DNA of 64,000 nucleotides from Bacillus badius NBRC 15713 (lineage in GTDB: Bacteria; Bacillota; Bacilli; Bacillales; Domibacillaceae): the NCBI RefSeq assembly GCF_001591605.1, contig NZ_BCVF01000015.1, positions 21,939-85,938 of the forward strand, read 5' to 3'. The notes below the pieces were generated by a model, which saw nothing but the letters and a program-made list of their open reading frames with translations, was not told where the DNA came from and searched no databases. Positions within the stretch are counted from its first letter, which is position 1, and each line of letters opens with the position of its first letter. The translations under genes were made by a program, and so were the position numbers. Positions 42,010 to 51,187 of this stretch are shown here, in pieces.

Positions 42010-44416
42010 CTGCTTCTTCTCCTTTCTTGGCCAGCCGCAGCTTAATCAATCCGAAAATCCCAAGGCCAGCAATAGCAAGCACGCTGATTTCAAATAACGT
42101 ATCGAATCCGCGGAAGTCAACGAGGATAACGTTAACCATGTTTTTTCCTGCTGCTTCCTTATAGGTATTTTCTACATAAAAACTGGCAATTGACTCAAAC
42201 ATTTTATTGCTGTGAGCGGAGATCGCCATTAAAGAGATAACGGCACCCACTCCAAGAGAAATGATTAAATTACCAAGCTTAAAGCCCATGCGCTCTTCAT
42301 GACGATTGAGCTTCGGCAGGTGATAGAAACACAACAAGAATAGGGCAACAGATACTGTCTCGATCACTAGCTGCGTCAGCGCCAGGTCCGGGGCCCGGAA
42401 AATAACGAAGAACAGGGACACGGTATAGCCGACTGCTCCTAACGCAATAATGGAAGTTAATCGTGATTTGGCAAATAAAATAGTAAAAATACCAGCTGTA
42501 ATAATAACAACGAGAACAATTTCATAGACACCGATTGGAGCTAAATTGCTTGTATCAATCGTTAAAGCCTGCCGCGTCCACATGGTAAAGCCAAGAATGC
42601 CGATAAAGAAGGCAAAAATGTAGACGAGGTAGGTCCGGATGAACCCATTCATATATGCTTTCGTCAATGTATAAGAACCGCGTTCAGCTGCATATAGGCT
42701 TGTGTCATACAACGCATTCAGTGTAACTTTTCCTGGGAACAGCGCATAGAGCTTGATCCATTTGCTTAGTGTCAGGTACATAAGCGTACCAACAGCGATA
42801 ACACCAATGGTCATCCATAGCTCTGGATTAAAGCCGTGCCAATGGGAAATATGAACATCGAGCAATTCGCCTGGACCAACAAGCGACGGCACAATAGCTG
42901 CAGCAGCTGGCTGAATGAGGCTGTAAGACAGCAAATTAGGGAAAAGTCCGAATAGGACAACGAGAAAAGCCAGGATGATTGGCGAAATTAACATGCCGAC
43001 AGGTGCTTCATGAGGCTTTTTGTCGAGTTTTTCCGGCTGATATTTCCCGGAAAATGTCTTGAACACAAACATCATGCTGTAGATAAAGGTGAAGATGCTT
43101 CCAATCCAAGCAAGTATAGGGAACAGCATTCCCCATGTCTCTAAGTTGAAGAGATCAAGATTGACAAGCTGAATCATTCCTGTGAAGAACATTTCCTTGC
43201 TCAAAAAGCCATTAAAGGGAGGCAGCCCCGCCATAGAGAAAGCGCCAATCACAGCAATTGTGAATGTCACTGGCATAAAGCTGAGCAATCCGCCAAGCTT
43301 GCGAATGTCCCTTGTGCCTGTTTCATGGTCAACGATGCCGACCACCATAAACAAACTGCCTTTAAATGTAGCATGGTTAATTAAATGAAAGACGGCAGCG
43401 ATGACAGCGGCAATGTAAATGTTGTCGTTTAACGTGTCAAAGTGAAGAGCCGCAGCTCCCACTCCTAAAAGCGACATAATCAAGCCAAGCTGGCTCACAG
43501 TAGAAAAAGCTAGAATACCCTTTAAATCAGTTTGCTTGACGGCATTGAAGGACCCCCAGAACATTGTAAAGATCCCGATGGCTCCGACAATCCAAAACCA
43601 GTAGCTCGAAAAAGCAAAAATGGGACTTAAGCGGGCTACTAAGTAAATTCCTGCTTTCACCATTGTAGCAGAGTGTAAATAAGCGCTAACAGGTGTAGGC
43701 GCTTCCATGGCATCAGGCAGCCAGATGTAGAATGGAAATTGGGCTGATTTCGTGAAAGCTCCCAGCAGGATAAGGATTAGTGCAAACAGGAAGAGAGGAT
43801 GCTGATTTAGCTCTCCGGCCTGCGAAATGAGTTCGCGAATGCTAAATGTATCGCCCATAATGGAAAGCAGCAAGATGCCGCCAAGCATGGAAAGACCGCC
43901 GAATACAGTTAAAAGCATAGACTTAAGAGCACCATAGCGGGATCGTTCGCGATCATACCAGTAGGCAATTAACAAGAATGAAGAAATGGACGTCAGTTCC
44001 CAGAACATATACAAGGTGATCAGGTTATCTGACAGTACCACACCGAGCATCGCACCCATGAATAATAGTAAGTAGACGTAAAAGTTGTGAAGGCTTTCTT
44101 TTTCCTTTGATAAGTAAAAAATGGAGTAAAGCACAACGAGTGCTCCAATCCCTGTAATAAGCAAAGCAAACAACAGGCCGAGTCCGTCTACATAGGCAGT
44201 GAAGTGTATACCTAGAGATGGAATCCAGTCAAAGGACTTTTCGACTGTCCCGTTATTTCGGGTAATTGGCAAAAATCCAATGAAATAAGTGAAAAGCAAG
44301 ATTGGCAAAGCAAGAACAAACCAGCCTGTATGTATGCTTTTCAGTCCTTTATAAAGAAAAGGAACGAAAATAGCCATTAAAAAAGGAGAAAAGATGGCCA
44401 AATGCAGTAAAGACAA
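41999..44416 (-). CDS. mrpA: Mrp Na+/H+ antiporter subunit A
   Basis: An 805-residue subunit: a NuoL-like N-terminal part (about residues 1-500, with MFWELTSISSFLLIAYWYDR and SAQFPFYIWLPDAMEAPTPVSAYLHSA) and a C-terminal extension with further helices, including RAPDLALTQLVIETVSVALF. I chose TTG at 44416 (MSLLHLAIFSPF) because GAGGGGG lies eight bases upstream and the length then fits the family; the frame is open to 44500. First gene of mrpABCDEFG. A TATAAT on the minus strand at 44550-44545 is a possible -10 box. Confidence 0.92.
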   Translation of the reverse strand: MSLLHLAIFSPFLMAIFVPFLYKGLKSIHTGWFVLALPILLFTYFIGFLPITRNNGTVEKSFDWIPSLGIHFTAYVDGLGLLFALLITGIGALVVLYSIFYLSKEKESLHNFYVYLLLFMGAMLGVVLSDNLITLYMFWELTSISSFLLIAYWYDRERSRYGALKSMLLTVFGGLSMLGGILLLSIMGDTFSIRELISQAGELNQHPLFLFALILILLGAFTKSAQFPFYIWLPDAMEAPTPVSAYLHSATMVKAGIYLVARLSPIFAFSSYWFWIVGAIGIFTMFWGSFNAVKQTDLKGILAFSTVSQLGLIMSLLGVGAAALHFDTLNDNIYIAAVIAAVFHLINHATFKGSLFMVVGIVDHETGTRDIRKLGGLLSFMPVTFTIAVIGAFSMAGLPPFNGFLSKEMFFTGMIQLVNLDLFNLETWGMLFPILAWIGSIFTFIYSMMFVFKTFSGKYQPEKLDKKPHEAPVGMLISPIILAFLVVLFGLFPNLLSYSLIQPAAAAIVPSLVGPGELLDVHISHWHGFNPELWMTIGVIAVGTLMYLTLSKWIKLYALFPGKVTLNALYDTSLYAAERGSYTLTKAYMNGFIRTYLVYIFAFFIGILGFTMWTRQALTIDTSNLAPIGVYEIVLVVIITAGIFTILFAKSRLTSIIALGAVGYTVSLFFVIFRAPDLALTQLVIETVSVALFLLCFYHLPKLNRHEERMGFKLGNLIISLGVGAVISLMAISAHSNKMFESIASFYVENTYKEAAGKNMVNVILVDFRGFDTLFEISVLAIAGLGIFGLIKLRLAKKGEEADEN

Positions 44417-44795
44417 AAAAAATCCCCCTCTCATGAACAAAATCCGTGTAGTGTGCAAAAGGAAAGGCCGGATGTTTGCATACAGCAATTCCTTTTTCAA
44501 ACTTTCATGTATTGCTGTCCATGCAAATTTTGACCTCCTAGAGCATTATAACGTAAAAAATTACTTCCTGCATGATCTAAACGAGAAACTTGCTGAAAAG
44601 TCGGTCAATAATAATAAATATGTAGAAACATGGCATAATTGCTGATTAAAAAATTTTTTCTCATCCTTCTTTCCCCCATCTTTTTTGCCAAAAAATGTTT
44701 GCGACTTCCAAAAATTATTAAAAAAGAACTTGTCTTTGTTTGCCAGCTCTTGCATAATAAAAATGGATTGAACGGAACAGGAGCGTATATTTTTT
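44417..44795. other. Divergent control region, mrp / yufK
   Basis: About 380 AT-rich bases without a supported gene. On the minus strand a TATAAT (44550-44545) would start a ~120-base mrp leader carrying the inverted repeat ACAGCAAT...ATTGCTGT (44518-44511 with 44489-44482). No known sodium- or metal-responsive riboswitch was recognised. Confidence 0.35.
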
Positions 44796-45533
44796 ATGAA
44801 GAACACTTACTTAACTGGGTATTTGCCCCTCGTAGCTATTTTATTGTTTAGCTTGTCGTTTGCCTTATTTGTCCAAGGACTTATTATCTCTCTATTTAAG
44901 CAAGTAGGCCTGTATACTGAAATGCTGGAGCTTTTTACAGAGACAGAAGTGAATTTGGTCATTACGCTTTCTTTAATGGTCCTTTTTTTCTTTCTGATTT
45001 CCGGCTTAAAAGTGATTGCCGATACAGTCAATGAGTTGTCTCTGCTATTCTTTTCGAAGGATACAGAAGGAGAGCTGCTTAAAGTTGTGCGCAATGGCTC
45101 TATTATCTTTTTCGTTGGCGGCCTGCTTTCATTGATTAGCTTTTCCTCTATCGTAGGAATTATAGCTATCTTTTTTCTGACAGCGGTTGGCTATCTAGTC
45201 TTTTTCGTCTATAAAACTAGTGCATCTCTGTCTATTGCTAATTTGGTAGGAATTATTACTTTCCAGGTTGTTTCATGGTCTACCTTGGGCATCCTGCTCG
45301 CTTTATTTGTATTGAATTTTAACGCACAATCCTCCGCCAGATCAATTGGTTCGGCGCATATTTTTCTAGGTAGCGAATGCTGCCTTCTACGTCTTTTCCG
45401 ACCCATACACTGGCCGTATATTGATCAGTCAAGCCAGCGAACCAAAGATCTCTTGTATTATTCGTTGTACCGGTTTTACCACCGGCGTAGGCGGTGCCAG
45501 GATTGGCTTTTTTACCTGTACCGTTTTGAATAA
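44796..45533 (+). CDS. yufK: DUF5366 family membrane protein YufK, with antisense read-through tail
   Basis: The first ~178 residues, with about five membrane helices and the segment ADTVNELSLLFFSKD near residue 74, belong to the YufK/DUF5366 family (unknown function; about 185 residues in B. subtilis from memory). After LFVLNFNA (to about 45329) the frame continues for 67 more codons, entirely antisense to the end of pbpD, into a Cys/Arg/Tyr-rich tail with no membrane character. The original stop seems lost. Either the tail is tolerated or the gene is damaged. Confidence 0.7.
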   Translation: MKNTYLTGYLPLVAILLFSLSFALFVQGLIISLFKQVGLYTEMLELFTETEVNLVITLSLMVLFFFLISGLKVIADTVNELSLLFFSKDTEGELLKVVRNGSIIFFVGGLLSLISFSSIVGIIAIFFLTAVGYLVFFVYKTSASLSIANLVGIITFQVVSWSTLGILLALFVLNFNAQSSARSIGSAHIFLGSECCLLRLFRPIHWPYIDQSSQRTKDLLYYSLYRFYHRRRRCQDWLFYLYRFE

Positions 45534-47169
45534 CATCTGCTAATAGGTAGCGCATTTTATAAGTTGTCGCTTTTGACCAAATGGCTCTCGGCTCGTCTTT
45601 CCACTCATAGAGCAGGTTGCCTTGGCGGTCTGTTACTTTCTGAATGGCCCGCGGCTTTGTGAAGGTGCCATCAATAAAGGAGGTGTAGGCACCAGCTATT
45701 TCAAGGGTAGTCATCCCATGTCTAAAGCCGCCGAGTGCTTTACTATCTGAATAGCGGTCTTTTTCTGTCATCCGCTCAAATTCAAATTTTTCCAAGTAAG
45801 AATAAGCCCGTTCATTTCCTGTTTTTATAAACAACCGCAGTGCAGCTGTGTTGTAGGATTTAGACAAGGCAGTTTTTAACGTAACCATGCCGTATTCTTT
45901 GCCGCTGTAGTTTTTCGGGCACCAGCCGCGTACACAATATTTATCGGCACTTACCATGCTGTTTACGCCGGCTTGTGTCGTATCGATATACGGTCCAAAG
46001 TCGAGCAGCGGCTTAATCGTTGAGCCGGGCTGCCGGAATCCTTGGAAGCTTCGGTTGAATTGGGTACGGTCAAAGTCTTTTCCGCCGACAAGAGCGACGA
46101 TATCACGCGTGTCGTTTTTAATCACAGAAGCTGATGCCTGAACGGATGAACCGGCCATTACAGAGTTAACGGCATTTTCCGCCTGCCGCTGTTTGGCAGG
46201 GTCGAGAGAGGTATGAACCACGATGCCGGAAGACATCACTTCTTGGACACGATCGTTCAGTTTGTGCTCAATTGTAGTCTTCTCTTCGCCTTTTGCATTT
46301 TGCAGCTGCTGATCGAAGCCCTCTGTTTTGGCTATTAGCCGTTTTAACTCATCTTCGACATAGGTCGAATAGCTGGCATATTTATCGATCCGGTCCCTTA
46401 CTTGCAGCTTGATCGGTTCTTTTTTAATTTCTTCTGCTTCTGCAGCTGTAATAAATTTTTCGCGCTGCATCATGTCAATCAGCCGTTCCTGCCGTTTTTT
46501 CGTGTTATCAAAATGTCGCACAGGATCATATAGCGATGGGTTATTCGGGATGGCGGCAATAAAGGCCATTTGAGCTTTTGTTAATTCATTGACATGCTTT
46601 TGAAAATAAAATTGGGCGGCTGCCTCCACGCCGTATACTTGATGATTAAAATAAATGGCGTTTAAATAGAGGTTTAAAATCTCGTCTTTCGACAGCCTTT
46701 TCTCCAGTTCATAAGCATAAAGGACTTCCGACACTTTTCTGACTAACGTCCGGTCGTGGCTTAAATATACGTTCCGGGCCAGCTGCTGTGTGATCGTACT
46801 TGCCCCTTGCTCGATTCCATCGGCTTTGGCATTAACAAGCATAGCGCGCATGACGGCCGCTGCATTAATGCCTGAGTGATCGTAAAAATGTTTGTCTTCA
46901 GACTGCAAAAATAACTCTTTTAAAAAAGGAGGGATTGTTTTGCCGTCTGCAATAATTCGGTAAGGCTGATGAATTTCTAAATAAGGATTTCCATCTTTAT
47001 CAACCATTTTGCTTGCTTGAGGAAGATGAACATCTTTAATGACGATTTTTTCATCAACCACTTCATCAAAGCTCCTGACTTTATGTGCTTCTGCGTTTGT
47101 GAAGTAAAATAAAAACACAGCTACAGGGAGGAGCAATGCTATTACCGTGTAACCAAAAACTGTCCTCAT
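45319..47169 (-). CDS. pbpD: Class A penicillin-binding protein 4 (PbpD type)
   Basis: A 616-residue bifunctional murein synthase. N-terminal membrane anchor; GT51 transglycosylase domain with the catalytic Glu in SEDKHFYDHSGI near residue 90 and GASTITQQLARN near 120; transpeptidase domain with STIK (RQPGSTIKP, near 385), SYN (near 440) and KTG (GGKTGTTNN, near 568). It resembles PbpD, which is about 624 residues and ends soon after the same QLxIW motif, so only a few C-terminal residues may be missing. The stop falls within the yufK frame. Neighbours yufK and kapD match the pbpD locus; yuxK is absent. Confidence 0.87.
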   Translation of the reverse strand: MRTVFGYTVIALLLPVAVFLFYFTNAEAHKVRSFDEVVDEKIVIKDVHLPQASKMVDKDGNPYLEIHQPYRIIADGKTIPPFLKELFLQSEDKHFYDHSGINAAAVMRAMLVNAKADGIEQGASTITQQLARNVYLSHDRTLVRKVSEVLYAYELEKRLSKDEILNLYLNAIYFNHQVYGVEAAAQFYFQKHVNELTKAQMAFIAAIPNNPSLYDPVRHFDNTKKRQERLIDMMQREKFITAAEAEEIKKEPIKLQVRDRIDKYASYSTYVEDELKRLIAKTEGFDQQLQNAKGEEKTTIEHKLNDRVQEVMSSGIVVHTSLDPAKQRQAENAVNSVMAGSSVQASASVIKNDTRDIVALVGGKDFDRTQFNRSFQGFRQPGSTIKPLLDFGPYIDTTQAGVNSMVSADKYCVRGWCPKNYSGKEYGMVTLKTALSKSYNTAALRLFIKTGNERAYSYLEKFEFERMTEKDRYSDSKALGGFRHGMTTLEIAGAYTSFIDGTFTKPRAIQKVTDRQGNLLYEWKDEPRAIWSKATTYKMRYLLADVIQNGTGKKANPGTAYAGGKTGTTNNTRDLWFAGLTDQYTASVWVGKDVEGSIRYLEKYAPNQLIWRRIVR

Positions 47170-47647
47170 TCCGTAAACCGCCTTCTTCTTTCTAGTTTTT
47201 TATACCTGTGGAAAAACAAGTAAAATTAATCCTTTCATCATAATAATCGAAAGCCGGCAATTTAGAAAGGGGCTATTAAGAGAAAAATAGGAAAATATTG
47301 AGAAGCACTGAGGAATGAGAGCAACAGGAGGGAAGAGAAATGAAAGAGACAATAAGATATATTGTTGATTTTTTATTGATTTCAAGAAAGGAGATTTTCT
47401 TGAAAAAGCAGAAGATAAACAGAGAATCTTTTAGAAGTGCGGCTTCCTATTGATGATCCGCCTTCAATTTGAGGCAGCTGTCCGCTGGAACAGCCGAAAA
47501 GCAAGCACGGATCATTTGGCGGAATGGGCATCTAGCACTAGAGGAAAGCTGTCATATACATCATGATCGCCGAAAGATTATAATAGAATAAAATAAGGAA
47601 TGGCCGGTAGGATAAACTGTTTATTAAGGTTAAAGGAGGAGCTCCCT
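47170..47647. other. Intergenic region pbpD / kapD
   Basis: About 480 bases. A 37-codon frame (47340-47453) has AGGAGGGAAGAG before its ATG but no recognisable product, so I do not call it. A TATAAT at about 47580 could serve kapD. Nothing else is supported. Confidence 0.3.
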
Positions 47648-48262
47648 GTGAATAAGAAGTTCTTTTTTATTGATTTTGAATTTTCGATGCCGGATGCTAG
47701 ATTAACAGCCCAAGGGTTTTACCCGGAAATTATTGAGGCGGGTTTAGTTATTGCAGACAAAGATCAAATCGTCCGTACGTTTTCCTCTTATGTGAAACCC
47801 TCAGCCTTTCCTGTGTTGACGGAAAGGTGCAAGCGTTTTCTTAAAATTGAACAGCAGCAAGTAGAGGAGGGAATCTCTTTTGATGAGCTGACCAGGATAC
47901 TTGCGGAATGGAATGAAGATGGAGAACAAAGCATTATCACTTGGGGAAATATGGATATGAAAGTGCTGAGAAAAAATTGCGAGGAAACAGGACTCCCTTT
48001 TCCGCTAAAGGGACAGTTTATCGATTTATCGATGGAATATAAGACATTTTTCGGTGATCGCAATCAGACAGGATTGTGGAAAGCGGTGCAGGAATATGGC
48101 AAAGAGGGCACAGGCAGGCACCACCGGGCTCTTGATGACGCTCTTACGACCTGCCATATTTACAATCTTGTTGAAAAGGATAAAGCGTATATGAAGAAGT
48201 CAAAGCCGCCGACGATCGGCGACCTGGTTGACTTCTCGCAATTGCTTAATCGCATGGCTTAA
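47648..48262 (+). CDS. kapD: 3'-5' exonuclease-like KapD, sporulation phosphorelay inhibitor
   Basis: A 204-residue DEDDh (DnaQ-like) protein: D-x-E in FFIDFEFSMPD near residue 9, the second Asp in TWGNMDMKVL near 101 and H-x4-D in HHRALDDALT near 162. In B. subtilis KapD inhibits the KinA route to sporulation. The start is GTG at 47648, behind AAAGGAGG. It is convergent with kapB, overlapping by four bases. Confidence 0.88.
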   Translation: MNKKFFFIDFEFSMPDARLTAQGFYPEIIEAGLVIADKDQIVRTFSSYVKPSAFPVLTERCKRFLKIEQQQVEEGISFDELTRILAEWNEDGEQSIITWGNMDMKVLRKNCEETGLPFPLKGQFIDLSMEYKTFFGDRNQTGLWKAVQEYGKEGTGRHHRALDDALTTCHIYNLVEKDKAYMKKSKPPTIGDLVDFSQLLNRMA

Positions 48263-48657
48263 GCCCAAGTAAGGTTATACATTAGTTCATATTCTCTTTG
48301 AACGGCTTGTAATGCCTCCAAGCTTCTTGCAGAAAATTCGCTGTTATCTTGCTGCAGTCTGTTTTTTAATGCTAGGACCGCTTCTTTTAACGAGTCGTTG
48401 TACTCAGGAACAGGCCCCTTATAGGGTTTGACGGTTGCTGCTGGCATGTTGGCCCGTTCTGTGTAAGCAAGCGCCTTTCTCTCGTGGAAAAATGGCACAT
48501 CGACTTGCTTGGGATGATGCAGGTCTCCCTGGGCCGGGTGGCGCAGTACGGCCAATATTTTTACAGTGCAGCTGTTTTCTTGAGCGCTGCTGACTTCCCC
48601 GATGTATTTTCCAGTTTTATAAAAAGCCGTCACAATTTCTCCGGTTTTAATCGTCAT
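48259..48657 (-). CDS. kapB: Kinase-associated protein KapB
   Basis: A 132-residue protein with an SH3-like N-terminal region (GEIVTAFYKTGKYIGEV) and a helical tail. In B. subtilis KapB is needed for KinB signalling into the sporulation phosphorelay and is named a lipoprotein, yet this sequence has no signal peptide or lipobox. The kinB gene that normally precedes kapB is not present; a prolyl isomerase gene is there instead. Confidence 0.85.
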   Translation of the reverse strand: MTIKTGEIVTAFYKTGKYIGEVSSAQENSCTVKILAVLRHPAQGDLHHPKQVDVPFFHERKALAYTERANMPAATVKPYKGPVPEYNDSLKEAVLALKNRLQQDNSEFSARSLEALQAVQREYELMYNLTWA

Positions 48658-48776
48658 TCTCTAACCTCCTTTGTTCTTTTCACTCTACCAGAATCGCCAG
48701 TTGAAGGAAATACGAGGAGCCAAAAGATGCTTTTTTTGCGGGAATCAGTTAAAGTATAAAAGGCAGAGGTGAGACA

Positions 48777-49511
48777 ATGTATCGTTTGTTATTCATCGTA
48801 TTGACAGTGTTCCCCCTCCTGATTGCCGGCTGTAACAAAGAGAAGGAAACGGAAAAAGAATTGCCGGAGCTTTCAAAGCCGGCGGCAGAGAGTGGGAAAG
48901 AACAGAAGGGAGATCAAAAAATGAATTATCCGCAGTTAACAACTGAAGTGGCTGAAAATGAACAGCTTGTTGAAATGAAAACGAATAAAGGAACCATTAA
49001 AATCAAATTATTTCCTGAGCATGCACCGAAAACAGTAGAGAACTTTGTGACTCACAGCAAAAACGGCTACTACGACGGGCTGATCTTTCACCGTGTTATC
49101 CCTGATTTTATGATTCAGGGAGGAGACCCTCAAGGAACAGGAATGGGAGGAGAAAGCATTTACGGCCATGCATTTGAAGATGAATTCTCCCAGCAATTAT
49201 TCAACTTCAAGGGAGCCCTCTCGATGGCGAATGCCGGTCCGAATACAAATGGAAGCCAATTTTTCATTGTTCAGAACAGCAAGATGGACCCTGGTTTCAA
49301 AGAACAGATGGAAAAAGCAGGATATCCTCAGCAGGTTACAGACTTCTACATGGAAAACGGCGGCACGCCATGGCTTGACTTCCGCCATACAGTGTTCGGA
49401 CAAGTTGTAGAAGGCATGGATGTTGTGGATGCGATTGCTAATGTATCAACCGGCGCGCAAGATAAACCAAAAGAAGATGTCATTATTGAAAAGATTACAG
49501 TAGTGGAGTAA
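48777..49511 (+). CDS. Cyclophilin-type peptidyl-prolyl isomerase, lipoprotein
   Basis: A 244-residue lipoprotein: signal peptide with lipobox LIAGC (Cys near residue 19), a Glu/Lys-rich linker, then a cyclophilin domain with [19 protein letters not shown] near residue 105 and [14 protein letters not shown] near 152. Anchored outside the membrane, it should help fold secreted proteins. AGAGGTGAG precedes the ATG. A terminator follows. Confidence 0.9.
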   Translation: MYRLLFIVLTVFPLLIAGCNKEKETEKELPELSKPAAESGKEQKGDQKMNYPQLTTEVAENEQLVEMKTNKGTIKIKLFPEHAPKTVENFVTHSKNGYYDGLIFHRVIPDFMIQGGDPQGTGMGGESIYGHAFEDEFSQQLFNFKGALSMANAGPNTNGSQFFIVQNSKMDPGFKEQMEKAGYPQQVTDFYMENGGTPWLDFRHTVFGQVVEGMDVVDAIANVSTGAQDKPKEDVIIEKITVVE

Positions 49512-49537
49512 TTCGAAGAGTCTATGAACAAACAAAG

Positions 49538-49567
49538 ACGGACCGATGGCTGCCAGTCCGTTTTATT
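49538..49567 (+). terminator. Intrinsic terminator of the isomerase gene
   Basis: ACGGAC, 12-base loop, GTCCGT, TTTATTT. Confidence 0.7.
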
Positions 49568-49665
49568 TGTGCCCGGCAGTTGGTTTGCCCGGCAGAACTT
49601 GATATAATGAAAGCGGGCACTTGATTGAAGAATTTGCTGTTTACACAGTGAAAGGAGAAGGAATC

Positions 49666-49854
49666 GTGCTGCAATCATTTATGTTAGGGATGTTCTTTTT
49701 ATATTTCCCTGAGGATAAGACAGAATATATTCCGGCTGTGATTTCAATGGTTATTTTCACGGCAGCGGCTGTAGCTGTCTTTCTGTTTTTTCGGCGGATC
49801 TCCAAAAGGGAGGAAGAGAAGGTTAATCAGGAGTATAGAGAAGCAAAGAAATGA
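49666..49854 (+). CDS. Small single-helix membrane protein, unknown
   Basis: A 62-residue protein with a short hydrophobic start (MLQSFMLGMFFLYFPED), a second helix AVISMVIFTAAAVAVFLFF near residues 24-42 and a charged tail RRISKREEEK. GTG at 49666 has AAAGGAGAAGG upstream, so it is probably translated. No family recognised; it lies just before the preQ1 riboswitch. Confidence 0.6.
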   Translation: MLQSFMLGMFFLYFPEDKTEYIPAVISMVIFTAAAVAVFLFFRRISKREEEKVNQEYREAKK

Positions 49855-49937
49855 CCAGCCGGCTGTTGCGGGTTTTTCATTTTAGGGGATCTATGCTATA
49901 GTGTACAAGAATAAAAGGAAGAATTCTGCTTTGGCAG

Positions 49938-49973
49938 GAGAGGTTCGCGAACTCCCTCTATAAAAAACTAAGG
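49938..49973 (+). ncRNA. PreQ1-I riboswitch aptamer
   Basis: The conserved class I pattern is present: GAGAGGTTC, an 8-base hairpin loop region, CCCTCTAT, then AAAAAACTAAGG. It lies before queCDE and is followed by a terminator hairpin, so preQ1 binding should stop transcription of the queuosine pathway genes. Confidence 0.9.
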
Positions 49974-49976
49974 GAA

Positions 49977-50006
49977 AAGCCTGTCTGTGTTTAGACGGTT
50001 TTTTTC
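49977..50006 (+). terminator. Riboswitch-controlled terminator
   Basis: A stem CCtGTCT/AGACgG with a T7 run, four bases after the preQ1 aptamer; it forms the expression platform. Confidence 0.8.
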
Positions 50007-50090
50007 TATTGCCTCAAAAGGGGCCATTTAGAGTAATAGTTCTTGAATCTCTTTCTTCTTTCCAATGAAAAGAAGAAAGGAAGAGGAAAG

Positions 50091-50753
50091 ATGAACAAGG
50101 AAAAAGCGGTCGTTGTATTTAGCGGCGGCCAGGACAGTACGACCTGTTTGTTTTGGGCGCAGCAGCGTTTTGATGAAGTGATTGCCGTTACGTTTGATTA
50201 TGGACAGCGTCATCGTCTCGAATTGGAATGTGCAACTGAGATTGCCAATGAGTTAAATATTCCGCATCATACGTTAGATATGTCGTTATTGAATCAGCTC
50301 GCTCCAAACGCTTTAACGAGACAGGATATAGAAATTACAGAAAAGGATGGAGAACCGCCTTCCACATTCGTTGAAGGCCGCAATCTGCTGTTTTTATCCT
50401 TTGCTGCAGTACTTGCTAAACAATACAATGCCCGTCATCTGGTAACGGGTGTGTGCGAAACGGATTTCAGCGGTTATCCGGACTGCCGGGATGTATTCAT
50501 TAAATCATTAAATGTGACATTAAATTTGTCTATGGACTATTCATTTGTTATCCATACACCGCTAATGTGGCTGGATAAAGCAGAAACATGGGAATTAGCG
50601 GATGACCTTGGCGCTTTTGATTACGTAAGGGAGCGTACGTTAACTTGCTACAATGGCATAAAAGGGAGCGGCTGCGGCGAATGTCCGGCATGTAAGCTGC
50701 GCCAAAATGGATTAAGCAAGTATTTAGCGAAAAAGGAGGCAGGATCTAAATGA
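50091..50753 (+). CDS. queC: 7-cyano-7-deazaguanine synthase QueC
   Basis: A 220-residue ATP-dependent enzyme that turns 7-carboxy-7-deazaguanine into preQ0. The PP-loop SGGQDST lies near residue 10, and four zinc-binding cysteines cluster near residue 190 (Cys in RTLTC, then CGECPAC). ATG at 50091 has GAGGAAAG upstream; the longer frame from 50043 is not needed. First gene of queCDE, under the preQ1 riboswitch. Confidence 0.95.
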   Translation: MNKEKAVVVFSGGQDSTTCLFWAQQRFDEVIAVTFDYGQRHRLELECATEIANELNIPHHTLDMSLLNQLAPNALTRQDIEITEKDGEPPSTFVEGRNLLFLSFAAVLAKQYNARHLVTGVCETDFSGYPDCRDVFIKSLNVTLNLSMDYSFVIHTPLMWLDKAETWELADDLGAFDYVRERTLTCYNGIKGSGCGECPACKLRQNGLSKYLAKKEAGSK

Positions 50754-51187
50754 TGCAGCAAATCTATCCAGCCCCGGCACACTCTTATCGTTATGAATTA
50801 AATAAAGACTTTCAGTTTGCCGCTGCGCATTATGTTCCCCATGAAGAGGCGGGCGCATGCCGCCGCTTGCATGGCCACACATATTTTGCCAATATCACTG
50901 TGGTCGGCGATGAGTTAAACGAATCCGGCTTTTTAGTAAACTTTCAGGATATCAAAAACTTAATTCATAAACGTTTTGATCATACAGTTTTAAATGAAGA
51001 CTCGTTGTTTGACGATATGGATCCTAATCATTTCCCAACAACAGAGGCAGTTGCCAGAAAGTTTTGGGAGGTCATTCAGGAATCATTGAATAAGCTGCCT
51101 AATCAGCCTAGGTGCCTTCAAGTATTCCTGCGGGAAACGCCGACCAGCTATGTTGTGTTCCGGCCGCGAAAAGAGGATTTTCAATGA
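50750..51187 (+). CDS. queD: 6-carboxy-5,6,7,8-tetrahydropterin synthase QueD
   Basis: A 145-residue PTPS-family enzyme. Zinc ligands: His in FAAAHYV near residue 28 and H-x-H in LHGHTYF near 45; the catalytic Cys is in GACRRLHG just before. It makes carboxytetrahydropterin from dihydroneopterin triphosphate. Its ATG overlaps the queC stop by four bases (ATGA). Confidence 0.94.
   Translation: MMQQIYPAPAHSYRYELNKDFQFAAAHYVPHEEAGACRRLHGHTYFANITVVGDELNESGFLVNFQDIKNLIHKRFDHTVLNEDSLFDDMDPNHFPTTEAVARKFWEVIQESLNKLPNQPRCLQVFLRETPTSYVVFRPRKEDFQ

Noticed and set aside
44505..44522. Five-codon leader peptide before mrpA (minus strand) with GGAGG upstream
   Set aside because: The implied transcription start falls on the GGAGG, so the site would hardly be usable.
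47340..47453. 37-codon frame with AGGAGGGAAGAG before ATG
   Set aside because: No recognisable product; it holds an internal inverted repeat and biased, non-coding-like composition.
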